Shown: one piece after another, positions 1 through 6,119 of the stretch
Position numbering within the stretch: position 1 is the stretch's first letter
How the letters are laid out: every line of letters begins with the position of its first letter
NCBI GenBank assembly: GCA_009699165.1
Contig: WLOR01000074.1
Span: 1 to 6,790, forward strand
Direction: 5' to 3'
Source: Actinomycetota bacterium
Lineage (GTDB): Bacteria > Actinomycetota > Actinomycetes > Nanopelagicales > Nanopelagicaceae
Length of the DNA: 6,790 nucleotides
Program-made: the position numbers and the translations under genes
Notes under the pieces: generated by a model
The model's database searches: none
Told to the model about the DNA's origin: nothing
What the model saw: only the letters and a program-made list of their open reading frames with translations

Positions 1-939
1 GCAACGGATGATGAGCGATTTATTGTTGAGATAAATTCAGGAGTCTATGCATTTGATGGAGCTAAGTTAGTGAGTGCAATCGGCCAACTGAATAATTCAA
101 ACTCCCAAGGTGAGCTCTACTTAACCGATGTCATTGGAATTTTAAAAGCTGCAGGTGAATCAATCGCAGCGATTATGCTCGAAGACTTTATTGAGATTTT
201 AGGCGTTAACGATCGCGTTCAATTAGCCGAAAGCGCCGCATTGTTACGAGATCGCATCAACGATCAATGGATGCGTGACGGTGTCACAATAATTGACCCA
301 ACAACTACATGGATTGATGCAACAGCGGTGCTTTCACATGATGTTACGGTCCATCCAGGCAGCGCAATTTACGGCAGTACAACCATCGCAACAGGGGCAG
401 TTATTGGACCTCGCACAACTTTGACAAACTGCATCGTTAAAGAGGGGGCATCGGTTCTTGAATCTATCGCCACCGATACAGTCATTGGTGAATCGGCAAC
501 CGTTGGCCCATTTACATATCTGCGTAGCGGCACCGTCTTGGGCGATAGCACTAAGGCCGGTGCTTTTGTTGAGATGAAAAATGCAACAGTTGGTGCTGGC
601 TCAAAAGTTCCGCACCTTTCATATGTTGGAGATGCAACTATTGGCGAAGGCAGCAATATCGGTGCGGCCACGATTTTTGTGAACTACGACGGAGTTGATA
701 AGCATCACACAACCGTTGGCGACCATGTCCGAATCGGCAGCGACACCATGCTGGTAGCTCCCGTTTCAATCGGAGATGGGGCTTACACGGCAGCGGGATC
801 TGTGATTACCGAAAATGTTCCTGCAGGCGCGATTGGTGTTGGCAGAGCAAAGCAGAGAAATGTAATAGGTTGGGTCCTGCGTAAGCGCGCGGGTAGTAAA
901 TCTGCGAAAGCAGCCGAAGCAAGTCAGATGAAAGGCTAA
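1..939 (+). CDS. glmU: Bifunctional GlmU (GlcNAc-1-P uridyltransferase / glucosamine-1-P acetyltransferase), 5'-truncated by the window
   Basis: GlmU acetylates glucosamine-1-phosphate and then uridylates it to UDP-GlcNAc, the cytoplasmic precursor of peptidoglycan. The frame is open from base 1 and gives 312 residues to TAA at 937-939. By alignment from memory with E. coli GlmU, the first residue matches about Ala158, so roughly the first 157 residues, including the nucleotide-binding loop and one Mg ligand, lie outside the window. Seen here: 'VEINSG' with Asn12 (E. coli Asn169), 'GVNDRVQL' with Asn70 (Mg ligand Asn227), and from about residue 85 a left-handed beta-helix of hexapeptide repeats. 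The acetyltransferase site is intact: Arg175 (Arg333), Lys193 in 'VEMKNA' (Lys351) and catalytic His205 in 'PHLSYVGD' (His363). 'NYDG' and 'GSDTMLVAPVSIGDGAY' follow. The C-terminus is a short basic, Ala/Lys-rich tail. The gene is spaced 2 nt from prs, which suggests one transcript and coupled translation. Confidence 0.97.
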   Translation, partial: ATDDERFIVEINSGVYAFDGAKLVSAIGQLNNSNSQGELYLTDVIGILKAAGESIAAIMLEDFIEILGVNDRVQLAESAALLRDRINDQWMRDGVTIIDPTTTWIDATAVLSHDVTVHPGSAIYGSTTIATGAVIGPRTTLTNCIVKEGASVLESIATDTVIGESATVGPFTYLRSGTVLGDSTKAGAFVEMKNATVGAGSKVPHLSYVGDATIGEGSNIGAATIFVNYDGVDKHHTTVGDHVRIGSDTMLVAPVSIGDGAYTAAGSVITENVPAGAIGVGRAKQRNVIGWVLRKRAGSKSAKAAEASQMKG

Positions 940-941
940 AC

Positions 942-1922
942 ATGGGCGAGATCCGGTTATCCTCTGAAAAGCGATTGCGTTTATTTACAGGTCGCGGATA
1001 TCCCGAATTAGCCGATGATGTGGCATCAGAGCTTGGCATCGAACTAACTCCAACCTCAGCTTATGATTTTTCAAATGGCGAGATTTTCGTTCGCTTCGAA
1101 GAATCAGTGCGCGGCTGCGACGCATTTGTTTTACAAAGCCACTCTGCGCCAGTTAATAAGCAGATCATGGAGCAGCTCATCATGGTCGATGCACTAAAGC
1201 GCGCATCTGCAAAGCGAATAACAGTTGTTACTCCTTTTTATGGATATGCACGTCAAGATAAAAAACATCGCGGCCGTGAACCTATCTCTGCACGTTTAAT
1301 GGCAGATCTTTTCAAGACTGCCGGCGCTGATCGCCTGATGGTTGTAGATCTTCACGCATCGCAGATTCAAGGTTTCTTTGATGGTCCAGTTGATCATCTT
1401 TTTGCACTGCCGATGCTTGCAAACTATGTGGGCAGCAAAGTAGATAGAGCGCATTTAACAATCGTTTCCCCGGACTCTGGCCGTGTACGTGTTGCTGAGC
1501 GTTGGTCAGATCTTCTCGGTGGATGCCCAATTGCATTTATTCACAAGACTCGCGATCCACGCAAACCCAACGAAGCCGTTGTTGGACGCGTCGTGGGCGA
1601 TGTCCAAGGTCAGACATGTGTGGTTATTGATGACATGATCGATACCGCTGGCACAATCACAAAGGCTGTAGATGCCCTTTTCGAAGCTGGCGCAAAAGAT
1701 GTCATCATCGCCGCAACGCATGGAGTATTTTCTGGTCCAGCTGTTGAGCGTTTGCGCGCATGCAAAGCCTCTGAAGTTGTGATTACAAATACGCTCCCTA
1801 TTTCAGATGATCAAAAATTCGAAGGTCTCACAGTTCTATCAATTGCACCGCTTATTGCCCGTGCAATTCGTGAAGTCTTTGAAGATGGCTCTGTTACGAG
1901 CCTTTTTGACGGGCATTCTTAA
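942..1922 (+). CDS. prs: Ribose-phosphate pyrophosphokinase (PRPP synthase, class I)
   Basis: Prs transfers pyrophosphate from ATP to ribose-5-phosphate, giving PRPP for purine, pyrimidine, NAD, histidine and tryptophan synthesis in the cytoplasm. At 326 residues it has the usual length. Visible motifs, N to C: 'FSNGEIFVRFEES' (43-55), the ATP-binding 'GYARQDKK' (101-108), and the family signature 'VVDLHASQIQGFFDGPVDHL' with metal-binding Asp136 and His138. The flexible catalytic loop 'HKTRDPRKPN' carries Lys202 and Arg204 (E. coli Lys194, Arg196). The ribose-5-phosphate/PRPP loop is 'VVIDDMIDTAGTI' (227-239). The C-terminus, 'LTVLSIAPLIARAIREVFED' and onwards, is the typical actinobacterial ending. 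ATG at 942 is chosen because 'AAAGG' (931-935) lies 6 nt upstream, inside the glmU end, and the N-terminus matches the family. Only 2 nt separate it from the glmU stop, so it probably depends on glmU transcription. No convincing terminator follows it. Confidence 0.98.
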   Translation: MGEIRLSSEKRLRLFTGRGYPELADDVASELGIELTPTSAYDFSNGEIFVRFEESVRGCDAFVLQSHSAPVNKQIMEQLIMVDALKRASAKRITVVTPFYGYARQDKKHRGREPISARLMADLFKTAGADRLMVVDLHASQIQGFFDGPVDHLFALPMLANYVGSKVDRAHLTIVSPDSGRVRVAERWSDLLGGCPIAFIHKTRDPRKPNEAVVGRVVGDVQGQTCVVIDDMIDTAGTITKAVDALFEAGAKDVIIAATHGVFSGPAVERLRACKASEVVITNTLPISDDQKFEGLTVLSIAPLIARAIREVFEDGSVTSLFDGHS

Positions 1923-1958
1923 GCGCAATTTGCTTAATCTCTTGCTCGCAGGCTAACC

Positions 1959-1985
1959 TTTGCACTGTTCCGGCGAGGGTATGAA
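1959..1985 (+). promoter_or_regulatory. Possible sigma-70-type promoter for rplY
   Basis: Within the 157-nt gap after prs, a -35-like TTTGCA (1959-1964; 4 of 6 to TTGACA) and a -10-like TATGAA (1980-1985; 4 of 6 to TATAAT) are 15 nt apart, which is short of the ideal 17. Transcription would start near 1992 and give a leader of about 88 nt before rplY. The length of the gap, compared with the 2-nt gap at glmU/prs, argues that a promoter or leader sits here, but neither box is strong. Confidence 0.3.
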
Positions 1986-2014
1986 TTTACTTCCGTAATC
2001 GACGGTGTGGGTTA

Positions 2015-2074
2015 TTTCTCCTGCTGGAACTTTGTGCACATTCTGAAGTTCTTAGAAGATTATAAAAGGGGAAA
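2015..2074 (+). promoter_or_regulatory. Predicted rplY leader structure that could mask the ribosome binding site
   Basis: TTTCTCCT (2015-2022) can pair over 8 positions, with one G-U wobble, to AGGGGAAA (2067-2074), which contains the whole rplY Shine-Dalgarno sequence. Enclosed by this stem is a second perfect 6-bp hairpin, GAACTT (2027-2032) with AAGTTC (2046-2051). The outer pair 2026/2052 adds a G-U. The loop contains the palindrome TGTGCACA (2033-2040). The pairing was read by hand. A regulatory role, such as autogenous control by L25, is inference, and a pyrimidine tract facing a purine-rich RBS can arise by chance. Confidence 0.35.
2067..2072 (+). promoter_or_regulatory. rplY ribosome binding site
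   Basis: AGGGGA lies 7 nt before ATG 2080 in a purine-rich run. It fixes the rplY start, and no competing upstream start fits the family N-terminus. Confidence 0.75.
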
Positions 2075-2079
2075 GAAAA

Positions 2080-2688
2080 ATGGCAGAGATCACTATCAAC
2101 GGCGTACTTCGTACCGAATTTGGTAAAGGCGCTTCACGTCGTGCACGTCGCGATGGATTAGTTCCTGCCGTTATCTACGGACATGGTGAGAAGCCACAGC
2201 ACATCACACTGCCAGCACGCGAACTTGGCGTTGCTCTGAAGCAGTCAAACGTTTTGCTTGACATCGTGATCAATGGAAAGACTGAGCTCACACTTCCAAA
2301 GGCGATTGTTCGCCACCCACTCAAGCAGATCCTTGAGCACATTGACTTAGTTCTTGTTCGCCGTGGAGAAAAAGTCGTTGTATCTGTTCCAATCCACGCA
2401 GTGGGCGAGCATGATCGCGATGGAATTCTTGAGCACGTTAACAACACAATCGACGTACGCGTTGAGGCAACAGCTATCCCTAACTTCATCGAACTCAACA
2501 TCACTGGTCTTGCAGCGGGTACATCTTTGTACGCCGGCGATGTAGTACTTCCAGCAGGCGTTGAACTCGATTCAGATCCAAAGATGATTGTGGTTCACCT
2601 ATCAGAGCGCGCAACAGCTTCTGAAGAGGCAGCACCTGCAGCAGCCGATGCAACAGCAGCGGCCGCACCAGCACCAGCTGCTGAATAG
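2080..2688 (+). CDS. rplY: 50S ribosomal protein L25, CTC/TL5 type (long form)
   Basis: L25 binds 5S rRNA in the central protuberance of the large subunit. The long form is known as general stress protein Ctc in Bacillus and TL5 in Thermus. The 202-residue product has the N-terminal 5S-binding L25 domain (about 5-93), with the basic 'FGKGASRRARRDGLVPAVIYG' stretch (from residue 14; written over its 21-residue span only as 'FGKGASRRARR' to 'VIYG') and 'HPLKQILEHIDLVLV'. The C-terminal TL5 beta domain (about 97-175) follows. The protein ends in a low-complexity Ala/Pro/Glu tail (about 177-202), common in actinobacterial L25 and presumably disordered. ATG 2080 is supported by AGGGGA 7 nt upstream. 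The gene stands 157 nt after prs and 29 nt before pth, the usual actinobacterial order, and is the only gene here with a long leader, which may carry its own promoter and a structured RNA. Confidence 0.97.
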   Translation: MAEITINGVLRTEFGKGASRRARRDGLVPAVIYGHGEKPQHITLPARELGVALKQSNVLLDIVINGKTELTLPKAIVRHPLKQILEHIDLVLVRRGEKVVVSVPIHAVGEHDRDGILEHVNNTIDVRVEATAIPNFIELNITGLAAGTSLYAGDVVLPAGVELDSDPKMIVVHLSERATASEEAAPAAADATAAAAPAPAAE

Positions 2689-2697
2689 CGAGCAGCT
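2676..2697 (+). terminator. Stem-loop around the rplY stop codon; possible weak terminator or mRNA processing/stability hairpin
   Basis: AGCTGCT (2676-2682) and AGCAGCT (2691-2697) form a perfect 7-bp stem, 4 of the 7 pairs G-C, with an 8-nt loop that contains the rplY TAG (2686-2688). No T-run follows (next bases are CAACCCTT), so it is not a classical intrinsic terminator. The left arm codes for part of the Ala-rich tail, where GCT/GCA repeats raise the chance of accidental symmetry. It may attenuate read-through into pth or protect the rplY 3' end. Confidence 0.3.
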
Positions 2698-2717
2698 CAA
2701 CCCTTACGCTTAGCGTT

Positions 2718-3293
2718 ATGACGTGGTTGGTAGTGGGGCTCGGAAACCCGGGCGATCAATATGCTGCCACCCGTCACAACGTAGGGCAGATGGTGATAGA
2801 CGAGCTTATTGGCCGTCACAGCATTAAATTATCCTCACATAAATCTCGTACTGAGATCGCAGCATACAAAATCGGTGTGGGTGAGAATGCTCATTCAATT
2901 ATTCTTGCTAAGTCAAAGAGTTACATGAATGAAACCGGCGGACCGATAAAAGCGCTGGCAAATTTCTATTCAGTTGAAACAAAAAACATCATCGCCTTGC
3001 ATGACGAACTCGATATTGGATTTGCAACTATTCGCAGCAAGTTAGGTGGCGGCGATAACGGTCATAACGGCCTTAAATCAATGACATCGGCCTTTGGCAC
3101 CCCTGATTATTTTCGCATTCGTTTAGGTATCGGTCGACCTATGGGTCAACAAGATCCTGCAGACTTTGTGCTCAAAGCTTTTTCAAAGGTTGAACAAAAA
3201 GATTTGCCAGAGTTTATTGTTCGAGGCGCTGATGTCGTTGAGTCACTTATTACCCAAGGGTTAGAGCGCACTCAGACTGCATTTAACAGTTAA
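2718..3293 (+). CDS. pth: Peptidyl-tRNA hydrolase (Pth1 family)
   Basis: Pth cleaves the ester bond of peptidyl-tRNAs that drop off ribosomes, releasing tRNA for reuse in the cytoplasm. The product has 191 residues, normal for Pth1. All active-site residues known from E. coli Pth are visible: Asn10 in 'GLGNPG', catalytic His20 in 'TRHNVG', Asn71 in 'SYMNETGG' (E. coli Asn68), Asp96 in 'HDELD' (Asp93) and Asn117 in 'GGGDNGHNGLKS' (Asn114). ATG 2718 is the only ATG, GTG or TTG start in frame after the last upstream stop (2682-2684) and gives the standard 'MTWLVVGLGNPG' N-terminus. There is no Shine-Dalgarno sequence in front of it, which is unusual in this window. A -10-like TACGCT at 2705-2710 sits 7 nt before the ATG, a geometry compatible with a leaderless transcript. 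The gene ends TAATAA, 3 nt from the opposing ppc stop. Confidence 0.97.
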   Translation: MTWLVVGLGNPGDQYAATRHNVGQMVIDELIGRHSIKLSSHKSRTEIAAYKIGVGENAHSIILAKSKSYMNETGGPIKALANFYSVETKNIIALHDELDIGFATIRSKLGGGDNGHNGLKSMTSAFGTPDYFRIRLGIGRPMGQQDPADFVLKAFSKVEQKDLPEFIVRGADVVESLITQGLERTQTAFNS

Positions 3294-3296
3294 TAA

Positions 3297-6011
3297 TCAG
3301 CCAGTATTTCGCAAGCCCGCTGCAACACCGTTAATCGTAAGCAAAAGCGCACGTTGCAAAATCGGATCTGCAGCTCCTTCGGCCTCACGAACACGCTTGA
3401 GCAGGTTAATCTGCAACAAGTGAATCGGTGACAAGTACGCATCGCGCACCTGCAACGTACGAGCCAAGATTGCTTGATCTCCAAGCAAAGATTTCTTTTT
3501 AGTTAACAGCAAAATCTCTGCAACGGTTAAGTCGAACTCTGCCTGAATCGTATCTAAGAAGTGATGTAGATCTTGAGGTACCAACGCATTAACATATCGA
3601 CGGGCAAGTGCAAGATCAGTCTTTGCTAAAGTCATCTCAACGTTGCTGATAAAGGTATTGAAAAAATGCCACTCACCAAGCATCGTAGAAAGTACATCTG
3701 ATTTACCAGCCTCGCGCGCTGCCTTTAACCCCGAACCGACTCCATACCAACCTGGCACGATTTGGCGCGATTGTGTCCAACCAAATACCCAGGGAATCGC
3801 TCGAAGTGAATCAAGTCCACCATGTGCATCGGGACGGCGTGATGGACGCGAACCAAGGAAGAGATTTCCTAACTGTTCAACGGGAGTCGATGCATAAAAA
3901 TATGCAGGCAGGTCTTTGTGATCGATTAAGTTGCGATAAGCGGTGAAAGAGTTATCGCTGACCAACTGCATGCACTCACTCCACATAGCTAGCGCTTGCG
4001 GACTCTGTCGTGGTCCGCGGTTAAGAACCGTAGCCTCTAGTGAGGCTGCAAGCGTGAGTTCAACATGTTCGCGTGCAAGCGATGGCAGTGCGTACTTATC
4101 GCTAATAACTTCGCCTTGTTCGGTCATCTTGATATGACCATCAACAGATCCCCACGGAAGTGCAATGAGCGCTTCATACGTTGGTCCACCACCACGACCA
4201 ACAGAGCCGCCGCGACCATGGAACAAACGAAGTTTCACACCGTACTTCATGGCAACATCGCGTAGCGAGCGTTGGGCACGGTGGATTTCCCATTGGCTAG
4301 TTGCGATACCGGCATCTTTATTTGAATCCGAGTAGCCGAGCATGACTTCTTGTACATCACCACGAAGTGCAACTACCTGCCGATACGTTGGATTACACAG
4401 AAGTTTTTCTAGAATCTCTCCAGCAGCACGTAATTCAGCCACAGTTTCAAGAAGTGGCGCAAAACCAATGCGTGCATTTTTCTCTTTAACGCTGACAAGA
4501 CCTGCCTGGCCTGCAACCACAACTGCAGCGATCAAATCATCTGCGCCTTTAGTCATTGAAACTATATATGTCTCAATCGCTTCAGATCCAAATCGTTCGA
4601 TTAAGTCTGCAATTGCAATAAAGGTATCGAGAGTTTTCTTTGCCGCCAGATCTAGTGAAGAGACATCTAGTTGAGCACCGCTTTGTAAAAGTTCGGTCAA
4701 TATCTCAAACTTTTCATCATGGGATTTCTCGAGATAGCCCGCTACAGAAAGAGTTTGATTGAGCAGGTGGTGGTGAGCATCTGAATGCTCGCGAATATCC
4801 ATGGTGGCATGCGTAATTCCAAAGGCTGCGACAGTTCTGATAGTGCGCTCTAATAAGCCTGTAGCTATGAGTTCACCCTTGTGTTCAAAGAGTGAATCAC
4901 GCATTAACGTCAGATCGGCCAATAGTTCAGAGGTATCTTGGTAGTCGCGATGCGGCACATGGGGTGCATCTTTTGCATGGCGATCACGGGTCAAAGCCAG
5001 ACGATGCACGATGGCGGTGGCTTTAAGGCGATAAGGCTCCTCGGCATTAAGGCGTAAGAATCGCGCTTCAAACTCGGGGATGTTAGCTAAATCTTTTTCA
5101 ACTGATGCGGTGAGCTCTGGGGTCGCACCAACGATTCGCGTAGATACTGAAAGCAGTTGGCGCAGCGCATCCATCGCGGCAATCGTTACGCGAATCGCAT
5201 GCCCCACCTGTAAAACCATGGCATCAGTGGTTATCTGCGCAGTGACATTGGGATTTCCATCACGATCTCCACCTATCCAGCTACCGAAAGAAAGTGGACG
5301 TGCAGTGACAGGAAGATCAATTCCGATACGTTTGATTTCGCGCGCAAACTCATTGAGAACTTCTGGAACCGTTTGGCGAAATAAATCATCAAGGTAATAC
5401 AAGGCATTCATAGCCTCATCGAGTGGCTCAGGGCGATCAAGTCGCAGCTCATCGGTCTGCCACAACAAATCAATCGTCTCTGCAAGGCGCTCACTCTGCG
5501 AAGGATCGCGGGGATTATCAAGAAGCTCTGCAACGCGACCCATTTTGTTAAGAACCGATCTGCGTGCAGCTTCGGTTGGGTGCGCAGTAAATACTGGACG
5601 GACCGACATCTCATTTATCCATGTAGAGATCTCTTCGCGAGTAAGTTCGTGGCCCGCAACCTGCGCGGCTAGCGCGGCTTCAATCTTGTCGACTGCACGC
5701 GCAATCCACGAACCACTATCGCGTCGTGAATCTGCAATAACTCTTGAACGGTGAACTTGTTCGGCAACGTTTGCAAGATGAAAGTAGGTACTAAAAGCGC
5801 GGACTAACTGCACAGAGTCTTCAATCGAAAGCGATGCTAAGAGTTCGACGCCATCACCTTCGCGGACGGCCTTTCGAACTTTTTCGACTAACTCAAGAAG
5901 TGCAGGTCCTTCTTGGCGCACAAGAGTTTGGCCTAATAGATCACCTAGTTGACGCACGTCAGTGCGCAGCTCGGCATCATCTGCTGCAACTGCATTGGGC
6001 TGTGTGCTCAT
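3297..6011 (-). CDS. ppc: Phosphoenolpyruvate carboxylase
   Basis: PEPC carboxylates PEP with bicarbonate to oxaloacetate and phosphate, the main anaplerotic feed of the TCA cycle. It is cytoplasmic and normally tetrameric. The 904-residue protein is full length (E. coli 883). Key elements: catalytic His144 in 'VFTAHPTEAARRSVL', 'SFGSWIGGDRDGNPNVT' (241-257), 'MDIREHSDAH' (404-413), signature 'VMLGYSDSNKDAG' (556-568, Lys565), the second signature 'FHGRGGSVGRGGGP' (597-610, His598 and Arg600), 'TEQGEVISDKYALP' (630-643), 'FGWTQSRQIVPGWYGVG' and the invariant C-terminus 'LLTINGVAAGLRNTG'. Residues matching the E. coli aspartate-inhibition site (Arg587, Lys773, Arg832, Asn881) appear as Arg606, Lys797, Arg856 and Asn902, so feedback inhibition by aspartate is likely. 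The start is fixed by GAGAGGA 7 nt upstream. The gene lies on the minus strand between two plus-strand housekeeping genes, so it is transcribed alone. Confidence 0.98.
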   Translation of the reverse strand: MSTQPNAVAADDAELRTDVRQLGDLLGQTLVRQEGPALLELVEKVRKAVREGDGVELLASLSIEDSVQLVRAFSTYFHLANVAEQVHRSRVIADSRRDSGSWIARAVDKIEAALAAQVAGHELTREEISTWINEMSVRPVFTAHPTEAARRSVLNKMGRVAELLDNPRDPSQSERLAETIDLLWQTDELRLDRPEPLDEAMNALYYLDDLFRQTVPEVLNEFAREIKRIGIDLPVTARPLSFGSWIGGDRDGNPNVTAQITTDAMVLQVGHAIRVTIAAMDALRQLLSVSTRIVGATPELTASVEKDLANIPEFEARFLRLNAEEPYRLKATAIVHRLALTRDRHAKDAPHVPHRDYQDTSELLADLTLMRDSLFEHKGELIATGLLERTIRTVAAFGITHATMDIREHSDAHHHLLNQTLSVAGYLEKSHDEKFEILTELLQSGAQLDVSSLDLAAKKTLDTFIAIADLIERFGSEAIETYIVSMTKGADDLIAAVVVAGQAGLVSVKEKNARIGFAPLLETVAELRAAGEILEKLLCNPTYRQVVALRGDVQEVMLGYSDSNKDAGIATSQWEIHRAQRSLRDVAMKYGVKLRLFHGRGGSVGRGGGPTYEALIALPWGSVDGHIKMTEQGEVISDKYALPSLAREHVELTLAASLEATVLNRGPRQSPQALAMWSECMQLVSDNSFTAYRNLIDHKDLPAYFYASTPVEQLGNLFLGSRPSRRPDAHGGLDSLRAIPWVFGWTQSRQIVPGWYGVGSGLKAAREAGKSDVLSTMLGEWHFFNTFISNVEMTLAKTDLALARRYVNALVPQDLHHFLDTIQAEFDLTVAEILLLTKKKSLLGDQAILARTLQVRDAYLSPIHLLQINLLKRVREAEGAADPILQRALLLTINGVAAGLRNTG

Positions 6012-6018
6012 TGGTGAA

Positions 6019-6025
6019 TCCTCTC
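6019..6025 (-). promoter_or_regulatory. ppc ribosome binding site
   Basis: On the minus strand GAGAGGA precedes ATG (6011-6009) by 7 nt. It is the best Shine-Dalgarno sequence in the window and settles the ppc start. Confidence 0.8.
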
Positions 6026-6030
6026 AGGTA

Positions 6031-6044
6031 TGAGCCCTTGCTCA
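6031..6044. promoter_or_regulatory. Inverted repeat TGAGC-N4-GCTCA at the predicted ppc start of transcription
   Basis: TGAGC (6031-6035) and GCTCA (6040-6044) are perfect 5-bp arms around CCTT. On the minus strand the element directly follows the predicted ppc -10 box (sharing one base) and covers the expected transcription start near 6037, a typical place for a repressor site. It could instead act as an RNA hairpin in a longer transcript. No regulator can be named from the sequence. Confidence 0.3.
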
Positions 6045-6071
6045 AAATAAAGTTAGACTTAACCCTTGCAA
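6044..6071 (-). promoter_or_regulatory. Probable ppc promoter
   Basis: Read on the minus strand, -35 TTGCAA (6071-6066; 4 of 6) and -10 TATTTT (6049-6044; 4 of 6, fits TAnnnT) are separated by 16 nt. The predicted start near 6037 gives a leader of about 26 nt containing the GAGAGGA ribosome binding site. As ppc has no co-directional neighbour in the window, a promoter in this gap is required. Confidence 0.45.
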
Positions 6072-6076
6072 GCCCC

Positions 6077-6089
6077 CTCCCATTGGGAG
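6077..6089. repeat. Inverted repeat CTCCCA-T-TGGGAG in the ppc/mfd divergent region
   Basis: CTCCCA (6077-6082) and TGGGAG (6084-6089) are perfect 6-bp arms around one base. As RNA this would be a 5-bp G-C-rich stem with a 3-nt loop (ATT). It lies upstream of the ppc -35 box and within the presumed mfd promoter/leader. It could be a protein-binding site or a short leader hairpin. No T-run follows on either strand, so it does not look like a terminator. Confidence 0.35.
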
Positions 6090-6108
6090 TTAAGGCCAAT
6101 AGACGTTT

Positions 6109-6115
6109 GGGGGTG
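6109..6115 (+). promoter_or_regulatory. mfd ribosome binding site
   Basis: GGGGGTG can pair with the 16S anti-Shine-Dalgarno CACCUCC throughout with one G-U wobble. The GGGGG core ends 6 nt before ATG 6120 and supports that start over the distant in-frame TTG at 6066. Confidence 0.55.
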
Positions 6116-6119
6116 TGAG

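Noticed and set aside
70..939. GTG at 70 as the start of a 289-residue protein
   Set aside because: The frame is open back to base 1 and codes for conserved GlmU sequence ('VEINSGVYAFDGAKL') before this GTG, so it is an internal Val codon of a gene cut by the window.
1923..1960. AAGCG-N5-TGCTT symmetry after the prs stop as a terminator
   Set aside because: It is a weak 5-bp stem with a G-U pair and has no T-run after it.
1981..1998. Five-codon mini-ORF (ATG to TAA) preceded by GAGGG in the prs-rplY gap
   Set aside because: The GAGGG is only 1 nt from the ATG, the ATG overlaps the candidate -10 box, and the peptide MNLLP shows no attenuator-like codon run.
1999..2010. Similarity of the rplY leader (CGACGGTGTGGG) to the 5S rRNA loop E strand that L25 contacts
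   Set aside because: Only one short strand resembles 5S rRNA. The partner strand (GAGAGUA type) is missing, so molecular mimicry is not supported.
2027..2051. GAAC...GTTC resembling an actinobacterial LexA (SOS) box
   Set aside because: The half sites are 17 nt apart rather than 4. They form an RNA-type hairpin instead.
2061..2066. TATAAA as a strong -10 box just before rplY
   Set aside because: It would start transcription inside or just after the ribosome binding site, leaving a leader too short to use it. No -35 box lies 16-19 nt upstream.
3643..5754. Several plus-strand open frames of 60-110 codons opposite ppc
   Set aside because: They lie wholly antisense to a full-length conserved enzyme, have no ribosome binding sites I could see and resemble no family. 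They are shadows of ppc codons.
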